A stretch of 5,224 nt of DNA from Eubacteriaceae bacterium. GTDB taxonomy: Bacteria; Bacillota; Clostridia; Eubacteriales; Anaerofustaceae. The notes under the pieces were generated by a model. It was not told the DNA's origin and did no database searches. It saw only the letters and a program-made list of their open reading frames with translations. Below are positions 1 through 5,224 of this stretch, in pieces. Location of the stretch: positions 1-5,224 of the forward strand of contig JAGACT010000137.1 in NCBI GenBank assembly GCA_017613995.1, given 5' to 3'. Both the position numbers and the translations under genes were made by a program. Numbering within the stretch: position 1 is the stretch's first letter; the number at the start of each line of letters is the position of its first letter.

Positions 1-284
1 AACTCACCCAGAGTGCTGCGAGCGGCGCCCGCGTGACCGAGGTCATCAATGAGGAGCCCGATATGGACAATCCCGCGGAGCCCGTCATGACCGTACCCGA
101 CGGCCGCATCGACTTCAACCACGTTTACTTCTCCTACAAGCAGGGCGGTGATTACGCGCTCGAGGACATCGACCTGCACATCAAGGCGGGGGAGACCGTC
201 GGCATCATCGGCGGTACCGGCAGCGGCAAGTCCCATACGCGACGAGATCGCGGATCTCATCGGCATAGAATTCATGCCCGGTGA
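1..284 (+). CDS. ABC exporter (membrane + ATPase type), internal fragment broken after Walker A
   Basis: The frame is open from the left edge, so the true start lies outside the window; the GTG at 33 is internal. Its first visible residues resemble the linker after the membrane domain of half-size ABC exporters (ASGARVTEVINEEPD). Next comes the beginning of the nucleotide-binding domain: GRIDFNHVYFSY, with the A-loop tyrosine that stacks on adenine, then GETVGIIGGTGSGKS, a complete Walker A motif at 210-233. Homology stops there. The next 16 codons are unrelated and end at a TGA (282-284). The Q-loop, signature motif, Walker B and H-loop are all absent, so the product as written could not hydrolyse ATP. 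The family exports lipids, drugs or peptides across the inner membrane; the substrate cannot be told. All six isoleucines before the break use ATC and both arginines CGC, unlike the ATA/AGG-rich genes that follow. The family call is firm; whether the break is biological is not. Confidence 0.85.
   Translation, partial: LTQSAASGARVTEVINEEPDMDNPAEPVMTVPDGRIDFNHVYFSYKQGGDYALEDIDLHIKAGETVGIIGGTGSGKSHTRRDRGSHRHRIHAR
231..237. other. Breakpoint joining ABC exporter fragment to GntR gene
   Basis: To the left, exporter homology ends at the Walker A serine (TCC, 231-233). To the right, regulator homology begins at about the ATA at 235, one frame over. Each gene is cut inside a conserved domain and the frames differ (exporter codons begin at 33+3n, regulator codons at 235+3n), so no fusion protein results. 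No insertion-sequence end, target duplication or long repeat is visible at the join. Read as a recombination scar or an assembly join; the sequence alone cannot decide. Confidence 0.75.
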
Positions 285-906
285 CAAGATACCCAGCGAG
301 AACGAACTGTGCGTGCGTTTCGACGCGTCCAGGACCACCATAAGGGAAGCCCTGAGGGCCCTGCGGTCCATGGGTATCCTGGAGGTGCGCCAGGGCATAG
401 GCACCTTCGTATGCGAGAACCCGGGAGTGGTGGAGGATCCCTTCGGCTGGAAGTACATCGACAACTCCATCTTCATCCCCGCCATGTGGGAGACCAGCAT
501 GCTGGTGGAGCCCCAGCTGGCGGCCTGGACGGCCCAGAGGGCCACGGAGGACGAGCTGGAGGAGATAGAAGGCATCAACCGGGAGCTCATGAAGAACGTG
601 GAGGATTTCAGGCACAGCGGATCCGTTGACGCGATGAACGAGGTATTCCGCCTGGACGGAGAGTTCCACACCGCCATCGCCAGGTATTCCGGAAACCTGG
701 TGCTCTACAACTTCTACACCTCCTACGTGAACATTATCAATTCCCAGATAGATCCTTCTTCCGCCATCGGCGCCATGGACAGCATCATAAAGTACCATCC
801 GGTGCTGCTGGAAGCCATGAAGTCCCGAAACGACGAAAAGGCGAAGCAGACCATGTACAACCATGACCTGGAGATCATGAGAGCTTCGGAAAAGACCGGC
901 GCATAG
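235..906 (+). CDS. GntR-family transcriptional regulator, FadR subfamily with FCD domain; N-terminus missing
   Basis: A DNA-binding regulator of the FadR type. The winged helix spans about 235-411: IRDEIADLI, then PGDKIPSENEL, SRTTIREALRAL and the wing GILEVRQGIGTFV. An all-helical FCD ligand domain follows from about 480 to 885, with the family's pattern of metal-binding residues: Asp at 655-657 and His at 667-669 (D-x3-H), then His at 796-798 and His at 862-864, 22 residues apart. Such metal-containing FCD domains usually sense small carboxylic acids. About 223 codons remain against a usual 220-240, so roughly 10-20 residues before IRDEI are lost at the breakpoint, including the start codon and ribosome binding site. 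An ATG at 148 is in frame but lies in exporter sequence and is not a credible native start; the ATG at 274 would destroy the winged helix. The gene is convergent with the 5-oxoprolinase operon. It may regulate that operon or carboxylate use, but nothing here shows its target. Confidence 0.85.
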   Translation: MRDEIADLIGIEFMPGDKIPSENELCVRFDASRTTIREALRALRSMGILEVRQGIGTFVCENPGVVEDPFGWKYIDNSIFIPAMWETSMLVEPQLAAWTAQRATEDELEEIEGINRELMKNVEDFRHSGSVDAMNEVFRLDGEFHTAIARYSGNLVLYNFYTSYVNIINSQIDPSSAIGAMDSIIKYHPVLLEAMKSRNDEKAKQTMYNHDLEIMRASEKTGA

Positions 907-937
907 AAAAACGGTTCCCCTGAAGGGAACCGTTTTT
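907..937. terminator. Bidirectional Rho-independent terminator
   Basis: A perfect 13-bp inverted repeat, AAAAACGGTTCCC (907-919) and GGGAACCGTTTTT (925-937), encloses a 5-base loop, CTGAA. It starts directly after the regulator's TAG and ends 10 bases before the pxpA stop. The A and T runs at the two ends give a U-tract in either direction, so it should stop transcription of both the rightward regulator gene and the leftward pxp operon. The U-tract is short (five), so strength is uncertain. Confidence 0.9.
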
Positions 938-947
938 AAATTACCTA

Positions 948-1715
948 TCAGACTATCTCCGACAGGGGGCTTATGCTTATGCCCTCCGCCGCAAGGCCGC
1001 TTCTTATCTTCTCCACGAATTCCAGTGCCTTTACGTTGTCCCCGTGGACACATATGGAATTGCAGTCCACGTCAATGTCCTCGCCGTTGATGGCGGTGAC
1101 CTTCTTTTCCCTGATCATGCGGATGCAGCGGGATATGGCCAGATCCTCGTCTGTGATGGTGGAGCCGGGCAGCGAGCGGCTGGCCAGGGTGCCGTCGGGA
1201 TTGTAGGCCCGGTCGGCAAAGAACTCCGACGCGGTCCTGAGGCCCGCGTCCCTGGAGGCCTTCTCCAGCTGTCCTCCGAAGAGAGCCAGCACGATGAGGT
1301 CGGAATTGTACTCCTTGATGGCCCCGACTATGGCGCTGGCCAGCTCGTAGTCCACCGCAGCCATGTTGTACAGGGCGCCGTGGGGCTTGACGTGCTGCAT
1401 TCTGACGCCCTCGGCTTTACAGAAGCCGTCCAGGGCTCCCAGCTGGTAGAGGATGTAGCTTCTGGTCTCCTCTTTTGTGGTGACCATGTTCCTCCTGCCG
1501 AAGCCCATCAGATCCGGAAATCCCGGATGGGCTCCCACGGCGGTGCCTCCCGCCTTCGCCATCCTGATGGCGTTTGCCATCACCACGGGGTCCGAGGCGT
1601 GGAAGCCGCAGGCCACGTTGGCGCTGGAGATAAGGGGTATTATCTGATCGTCCATTCCCAGGGTATAGTTTCCGAAACTCTCCCCCAGGTCGCAGTTGAG
1701 ATCTATCTTAAGCAT
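948..1715 (-). CDS. pxpA: 5-oxoprolinase subunit PxpA (LamB/YcsF family)
   Basis: Subunit A of the cytoplasmic ATP-dependent 5-oxoprolinase, which acts with PxpB and PxpC to convert 5-oxo-L-proline to L-glutamate. At 255 residues it has the usual length. Family motifs are all present: DLNCDLGESFG (5-15), SANVACGFHASDP (31-43), GAHPGFPDLMGFGRR (61-75), KPHGALYN (110-117), FFADRAYNPDGTLASR (165-180) and ICVHGD (221-226). Most homologues have CGFHAGDP; the serine at 41 is a mild variation. The ATG start (1715-1713) shares one base with the accC stop (TGATG), and a strong AGGAGG at 1730-1725 lies 9 bases before it, inside the end of accC, so translation is probably coupled. It is the last gene of the operon, ending 10 bases from the terminator hairpin. 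The older names in databases, lactam utilisation protein LamB or YcsF, refer to the same family. Confidence 0.95.
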   Translation of the reverse strand: MLKIDLNCDLGESFGNYTLGMDDQIIPLISSANVACGFHASDPVVMANAIRMAKAGGTAVGAHPGFPDLMGFGRRNMVTTKEETRSYILYQLGALDGFCKAEGVRMQHVKPHGALYNMAAVDYELASAIVGAIKEYNSDLIVLALFGGQLEKASRDAGLRTASEFFADRAYNPDGTLASRSLPGSTITDEDLAISRCIRMIREKKVTAINGEDIDVDCNSICVHGDNVKALEFVEKIRSGLAAEGISISPLSEIV

Positions 1716-3067
1716 CAGCTCGTTCCTCCTTTTACGAATTCCTCAACGAATCCCGTATCCGCCTTTCCCTGCATGAAGACGTCCGTATGGATCATACGGT
1801 ACTGCATGTCCAGGTTGGTCTCCACTCCGGTGACCACCATCTCGTCCAGGGCGCTGCTCATCTTCTGGATGGCGGATGCGCGGTCCGGGGCGTGTACGAT
1901 GACCTTGGCGATCATGGAGTCGTAGTCCGACGGTATGCTGTAGCCCGGATACAGGGCGCTGTCCACCCTGACTCCGTTGCCCGCCGGGAAGTGCAGAAGC
2001 TCCACCTTTCCGGGGCTGGGCATGAAGTTCTTCTCCGGGATCTCCGCGTTGATGCGGCACTCGATGCTGTGGCCGCGAAGGACTATGTCATCCTGGGTGA
2101 AGCTCAGGGGCTCTCCCATGGCCACCCGGATCTGTTCTATCACCAGGTCGGTGCCCGTCACCATCTCGGTGACCGGATGCTCCACCTGGATACGGGTGTT
2201 CATCTCCATGAAGTAGAATTCACCGCTTGAGTCCACGATGAACTCGACGGTGCCGGCGTTCACGTAGCCCACGGTCTTCGCTGCCAGCACGGCGGCCTCG
2301 TACATCCTCTTTCTGGTGGCGTCGTCGATGGCTGGGGACGGGGATTCCTCTATCAACTTCTGGTGATTGCGCTGCACGGAGCAGTCCCTTTCACCCAGGG
2401 CCACCACATGTCCCTGGCTGTCGGCCATGATCTGGACCTCCACGTGCCTCGGGGACAGGATGAGCCTCTCCAGGTACATGCTGTCGTCACCGAAGGAGCT
2501 GACGGATTCCCTCTGGGCCAGGTTGAACTGGTGCTCGAACTCGTCCTCGTTCATGGCGGCCCTCATACCCTTGCCTCCCCCACCGGAGGAAGCCTTGATC
2601 ATAACGGGATAGCCAATCTCCCGGGCTGCCGCCTTCGCTTCCTCGGCGGTGTACACCGGGTCTATGCAGCCGGGTATGACGGGGACTCCCGCCTCCATCA
2701 TGGTCTTTCTGGCGGCGGACTTGTTGCCCATGCGGTCGATGACGTCCGCCGGCGGCCCTATGAAGGTGAATCCGTTCTCGGCGCACATAGCGGCAAAGGC
2801 GCTGTTCTCGGAAAGGAAGCCGTAGCCCGGATGGATGCTGTCGCAGCCCATGTTCCTGGCGGCGGTGATTATCTGTTCCATGTTGAGATAGCTGTCCCTG
2901 GCCGCGCCCTCACCTATGCAGATGCGCTGATCCGCCAGCTGCACGTGAAGACTTCTGGTATCCTCCTTTGAGTATACGGCGACGGAGCGGATACCCATGT
3001 TGCGGCAGGCGCGGATGATGCGTACGGCTATCTCGCCGCGGTTCGCTATCAGTATCTTGTTAAACAC
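1715..3067 (-). CDS. accC: Biotin carboxylase subunit AccC
   Basis: Biotin carboxylase: uses ATP and bicarbonate to carboxylate the biotin held by AccB, in the cytoplasm. The 450 residues align without gaps in the key regions with the E. coli enzyme: N-terminal domain FNKILIANRGEIAVR, ATP-grasp domain with K116, K158, the flexible loop SGGGGKGM (161-168), H208, E275, E288, N290, R292, E296 (in MEMNTRIQVEHPVTE) and R338 (CRINAE), so it should be active. The start is a GTG at 3067-3065, chosen because MFNKILIANRG matches the family start and AGGAG at 3078-3074 lies 6 bases upstream. It lies 12 bases after accB and overlaps pxpA by one base. There is no AccA/AccD carboxyltransferase in the window. 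It could serve acetyl-CoA carboxylase, or a carboxylase built with PxpB/PxpC as the acceptor-side domain; the sequence fits both. The symbol follows the family, not a proven substrate. Confidence 0.95.
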   Translation of the reverse strand: MFNKILIANRGEIAVRIIRACRNMGIRSVAVYSKEDTRSLHVQLADQRICIGEGAARDSYLNMEQIITAARNMGCDSIHPGYGFLSENSAFAAMCAENGFTFIGPPADVIDRMGNKSAARKTMMEAGVPVIPGCIDPVYTAEEAKAAAREIGYPVMIKASSGGGGKGMRAAMNEDEFEHQFNLAQRESVSSFGDDSMYLERLILSPRHVEVQIMADSQGHVVALGERDCSVQRNHQKLIEESPSPAIDDATRKRMYEAAVLAAKTVGYVNAGTVEFIVDSSGEFYFMEMNTRIQVEHPVTEMVTGTDLVIEQIRVAMGEPLSFTQDDIVLRGHSIECRINAEIPEKNFMPSPGKVELLHFPAGNGVRVDSALYPGYSIPSDYDSMIAKVIVHAPDRASAIQKMSSALDEMVVTGVETNLDMQYRMIHTDVFMQGKADTGFVEEFVKGGTS

Positions 3068-3079
3068 TTCTTTCTCCTG

Positions 3080-3535
3080 TCAGAGCTTCTTGACCTTGAA
3101 CAGGGGCTGGCCGTATTCCACCTTCTGTTCATTGGACACCAGCACCGCTTCTATCTCGCAGTCGTATTCGCTCTGGATCTCGTTCATGAGCTTCATGGCT
3201 TCCAGGATACATACGGTCTGTCCGTTCTTCACGTGGTCCCCTATCCTGACGAAGGGGTCGGCGTCGGGCGCCGGAGCGGAATAGAAGGTGCCCACTATCG
3301 GGGAGACGATGTATTCGATGTCGTCCTCCTCTGCTTTGACTTCCTTTGCCTCCACTGTTATGCTCTGGGTCACGGGGGCGGGAGCGGCCGCGGGGAAGGC
3401 GCCGGGCGCCACCACGGCGGGATTGTCCAGCTTGCTCATGGTGATCCTGAAATCTCCGTCCTTAACGGTCATCTCGGTAAGAGAGGACGCCTCCAGTATC
3501 TTGACCAGTCCTTCGATCTTTTCGAGTTCTATCAT
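3080..3535 (-). CDS. accB: Biotin carboxyl carrier protein AccB
   Basis: Carries the biotin that AccC carboxylates and delivers the carboxyl group to a carboxyltransferase. The 151 residues show the usual three parts: an N-terminal segment (1-36) ending RITMSKL, a flexible Ala/Pro linker (about 39-60, with APGAFPAAAPAP) and a C-terminal biotinyl domain (about 73-151). The biotinylated lysine is K115 in EAMKLMNEI (codon at 3193-3191). The thumb typical of acetyl-CoA carboxylase carriers is kept (GTFYSAPAPDADPF, 82-95), which favours a true AccB over a generic biotinyl domain. The ATG at 3535-3533 shares one base with the pxpC stop (TAATG); AGGAGG at 3551-3546 lies 10 bases upstream, within pxpC. 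A biotin-protein ligase must be supplied from elsewhere. Confidence 0.95.
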   Translation of the reverse strand: MIELEKIEGLVKILEASSLTEMTVKDGDFRITMSKLDNPAVVAPGAFPAAAPAPVTQSITVEAKEVKAEEDDIEYIVSPIVGTFYSAPAPDADPFVRIGDHVKNGQTVCILEAMKLMNEIQSEYDCEIEAVLVSNEQKVEYGQPLFKVKKL

Positions 3536-4551
3536 TATTTATGGTCCTCCTCAAACAGTTGTGTTAATCTCTTTGCCACAAGGCGGCAGTCCAGTACTTC
3601 CCTGCAGGGAGTATGGATGGTCTTTCTCATGTTTTCCAGTTCCTTTATCTCGTCCCGGTAGAGCTTCTGGGCCTCCTCCACGGTGATGGCTTTGAAATGT
3701 ATCTTCGTGTCGATGCGGCCCTGGACGATCCTGGGGATGTCCACGGAACATACGGTGGCTATCTTGGCGTAGCCTCCCGTGGTCTGGCGGTCCGCCAGCA
3801 GCACGATGGGCTTGCCGTGGGCAGGCACCTGCACCGCCCCGAAAGCGATGCCGTCGGAGATGATGTCGGATCCGTTCTTCGTGGAGATGAAGGGACCCTC
3901 GAGCCTGGCGCCCATGCGGTCGAAATCGCTGGTGATGCTGTATTCACCGCTCAGGAAGGTCTCGATGCCCTGCTTCGTGAACATGTCGTCCTGGGGCCCC
4001 ATTATGACCCTTAAGGTAATGTCCGAGGACGGTATATCGTTCAGTTCCAGCTTCCTCGAAAGGAAGAAGGGCAGATATCTTCTCTTCTGCCTGAAGCCGA
4101 TGTAATCGTCTTCCTTCAGGGGCCTTCCCTTGAAGCCTCCGGTGATGCTCTTCATGTTGGTGGAACGGCTTCCCATCACCACCGGCACGTCCAGGTAGCT
4201 GGAGAATGCCACGTAGCAGCGGCTGCCCGTGCGGGCGCTGGAAAACTTCAGGATGTCGTTCTTGTTGACGTAAACAGCGGTATACATGCTCACCGGCTCG
4301 CCGTTGAGGGTGGGAGAAAAGTCCCCGCCCGTGATGGCTATGATGGTGGCGGAAGTGAACTGCAGAGTGGGGCCTATGAGGCATATCTCCAGTTCGGCTT
4401 CGTTCTCCGGATTGTCCAGAAGCATGTTCGCGATCTTGAAGCTCCTTACGTCCATGGCTCCCGACACGCTGATGCCCTGGCTCTGGTAACCGTAGCGTCC
4501 CAGATCCTGTATGGTGGTCTGCATGCCGGCTTTGAGTACTCTGAAGCCCAT
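3535..4551 (-). CDS. pxpC: 5-oxoprolinase subunit PxpC (KipA / urea-carboxylase CT-like family)
   Basis: Subunit C of ATP-dependent 5-oxoprolinase; the family is also labelled biotin-dependent carboxyltransferase or allophanate hydrolase subunit 2, and KipA in Bacillus. Numbered from the ATG at 4551 (338 residues), it shows GMQTTIQDLGR (9-19), SGAMD (30-34), GSRSTNMKSITGGFKGR (127-143), GPQDDMFT (185-192), DRMGARLEGP (211-220), DIISDGIAFGAVQVPAHGKP (229-248) and LLADRQTTGGYAKIATV (251-267), all family hallmarks. A tail of about 35 residues, rich in charged residues, follows. The ATG is preferred over an in-frame GTG at 4560 because GGAGGTGA sits at the right distance and because MGFRVLKAGMQTT resembles homologue starts. 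It begins 1 base after the pxpB stop and overlaps accB by one base. PxpC resembles half of the carboxyltransferase domain of urea carboxylase, which matters because accB and accC are neighbours. Confidence 0.94.
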   Translation of the reverse strand: MGFRVLKAGMQTTIQDLGRYGYQSQGISVSGAMDVRSFKIANMLLDNPENEAELEICLIGPTLQFTSATIIAITGGDFSPTLNGEPVSMYTAVYVNKNDILKFSSARTGSRCYVAFSSYLDVPVVMGSRSTNMKSITGGFKGRPLKEDDYIGFRQKRRYLPFFLSRKLELNDIPSSDITLRVIMGPQDDMFTKQGIETFLSGEYSITSDFDRMGARLEGPFISTKNGSDIISDGIAFGAVQVPAHGKPIVLLADRQTTGGYAKIATVCSVDIPRIVQGRIDTKIHFKAITVEEAQKLYRDEIKELENMRKTIHTPCREVLDCRLVAKRLTQLFEEDHK

Positions 4552-4552
4552 A

Positions 4553-5224
4553 TCACTCACCTCCCTCCACGTGTACCACGCATTCGTATTCCCCTGCTTC
4601 CACCTTCTTTTTTATCTCGAAGAATTCCTGCTCGTCGATGGGGATGAAGCGGATGTACTGTCCCGCTTCCAGCAGGATGGGAACCTCCTTCGAGGGATCG
4701 AAGGTCTTTACCGGTGTCATTCCCATGAGCTGCCATCCTCCCGGGGAGTCCATGGGATATATGCCGGTGGAGGCGCCTCCGATACCGACTGAGCCCTCCC
4801 TAATCTTTAAACGGGGGTTGGCCAGTCTCGGGGTATGGATGCGCTCGTCCAGGCCGCCCAGGTAACAGAATCCGGGCAGGAACCCCAGCATGTAGATGAG
4901 GTAGTCCCTGGAGGAGTGCAGGTCTATGACCTCCTGCACGCTCATGCCCGCGTTGTCGGCGATATTCTGGATGTCGGGGCCGTATTCCCCGCCGTAGCAT
5001 ACGGGGATCTCCACTATGACCTTCTTCTCGTCAGATGTCTTGACGTCCATGCTCAGGATCTGTTCCGCCCTCTTCTTTATCTCGGAGAAGGTGGTGACCG
5101 CGGGATTGTAATTGATCAGCAGTGCGCAGTATGAAGGTATCAGGTCCACCACTCCCTTTATCTGCTGGGAGCGGAAGAGGGATACCACCGCGCTTATCTT
5201 TTTGTTTATTTCGGGGCTGACTTC
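4553..5224 (-). CDS. pxpB: 5-oxoprolinase subunit PxpB (KipI family), start beyond right edge
   Basis: Subunit B of ATP-dependent 5-oxoprolinase, called KipI or allophanate hydrolase subunit 1 in older annotation. The frame runs open to the right edge: upstream of the GTG at 5188 the codons read EVSPEINKKISA, which matches the conserved N-terminal region of the family, so that GTG is internal and the true start is outside. Visible are 223 codons; perhaps 10-20 are missing. Hallmarks in order: GVVDLIPSYCALLINYNP (5156-5103), PVCYGGEYGPD (about 5005-4973), LHSSRDYLIYMLGFLPGFCYLGG (about 4921-4853), TPRLANPRLKI (about 4832-4800), GSVGIGGASTGIYPMDSPGGW (about 4794-4732). PxpB and PxpC pair, and together correspond to the carboxyltransferase domain of urea carboxylase. 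It is the first gene of the operon within the window; its promoter is not visible. Confidence 0.94.
   Translation of the reverse strand, partial: EVSPEINKKISAVVSLFRSQQIKGVVDLIPSYCALLINYNPAVTTFSEIKKRAEQILSMDVKTSDEKKVIVEIPVCYGGEYGPDIQNIADNAGMSVQEVIDLHSSRDYLIYMLGFLPGFCYLGGLDERIHTPRLANPRLKIREGSVGIGGASTGIYPMDSPGGWQLMGMTPVKTFDPSKEVPILLEAGQYIRFIPIDEQEFFEIKKKVEAGEYECVVHVEGGE
4557..4564 (-). promoter_or_regulatory. Ribosome binding site that decides the pxpC start
   Basis: GGAGGTGA (4564-4557), an 8-base match to the 16S anti-Shine-Dalgarno complement, lies inside the last codons of pxpB. Its GGAGG core is 8 bases before the ATG at 4551. For the alternative GTG at 4560, that core overlaps the start itself and the other GGAGG (4568-4564) leaves only 3 bases, too close. 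This supports ATG 4551 and coupling of pxpC to pxpB translation. Confidence 0.7.

Noticed and set aside
148..234. ATG at 148 as the native start of the GntR regulator
   Set aside because: Codons 148-234 are the exporter sequence read in the wrong frame (Arg/Ser-rich), so this extension is an artefact of the breakpoint.
244..258. Inverted repeat GAGATC-GCG-GATCTC just right of the breakpoint
   Set aside because: It is short and falls on codons for the conserved EIADL segment of the regulator, so coding constraint and chance explain it; no sign of an attachment site or operator.
205..1053. Long - strand open frame opposite the GntR gene
   Set aside because: It crosses the terminator hairpin, the breakpoint and the end of pxpA; its translation is compositionally odd and resembles nothing known, so it is a shadow frame.
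1044..1925. Long + strand open frame opposite pxpA and accC
   Set aside because: It is antisense to two clearly conserved genes, its translation resembles no family, and long shadow frames are expected in GC-rich coding DNA.
2363..2971. + strand open frame opposite accC
   Set aside because: Antisense to the ATP-grasp region of accC, with no recognisable domain and no ribosome binding site that I could see.
3068..3079. Possible promoter between accB and accC
   Set aside because: The gap is only 12 bases and is filled by the accC ribosome binding site; no -10/-35 pair is visible.
4558..4560. GTG at 4560 as the start of pxpC
   Set aside because: The ribosome binding site spacing fits the ATG at 4551 much better, and the extra residues (three) match nothing in homologues.
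5186..5188. GTG at 5188 as the start of pxpB
   Set aside because: The frame continues upstream to the window edge with conserved family sequence (SPEIN...), so the true start is outside.

Overview
The window looks like chromosomal DNA from a GC-rich (upper fifties per cent by eye) anaerobic or fermentative bacterium, most likely of the Bacillota/Clostridia type. The basis is strong AGGAGG-like ribosome binding sites before every gene whose start is visible, tightly packed reading frames, free use of AGG and ATA codons, and the resemblance of the proteins to Bacillota families. No rRNA or other marker is present, so this placement is weak.

Layout. Bases 1-233 (+ strand) hold the end of the membrane region/linker and the start of the ATP-binding domain of an ABC exporter; it breaks off right after its Walker A motif. 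From about 235 to 906 (+), in another frame, lies a GntR-family regulator with an FCD ligand-binding domain that lacks its first residues. Two unrelated genes, each cut inside a conserved domain, therefore meet at about 231-237. This is either a deletion/recombination scar or, more probably, an assembly chimera. A perfect 13-bp hairpin (907-937) follows and can terminate transcription from both sides.

Bases 948-5224 (- strand) are one compact operon, transcribed from the right edge leftwards: pxpB (start outside the window), pxpC, accB, accC, pxpA. Gaps are 12 bases or less and two junctions share one base (TAATG, TGATG). The promoter lies beyond the right edge.

How the genes fit together. 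PxpA, PxpB and PxpC are the subunits of the prokaryotic ATP-dependent 5-oxoprolinase, which opens 5-oxo-L-proline (pyroglutamate) to L-glutamate. AccB and AccC are the biotin carrier and biotin carboxylase normally known from acetyl-CoA carboxylase, and both look fully functional. No carboxyltransferase of the AccA/AccD type is present. PxpB and PxpC belong to the same fold families as the two halves of the carboxyltransferase domain of urea carboxylase. Read together, BC (AccC) + BCCP (AccB) + CT-like (PxpB/PxpC) + PxpA amounts to a split, urea-carboxylase-like biotin enzyme with a lactam hydrolase. That is the most interesting hypothesis here. The simpler alternative is that accBC are housekeeping acetyl-CoA carboxylase genes sharing an operon with 5-oxoprolinase.
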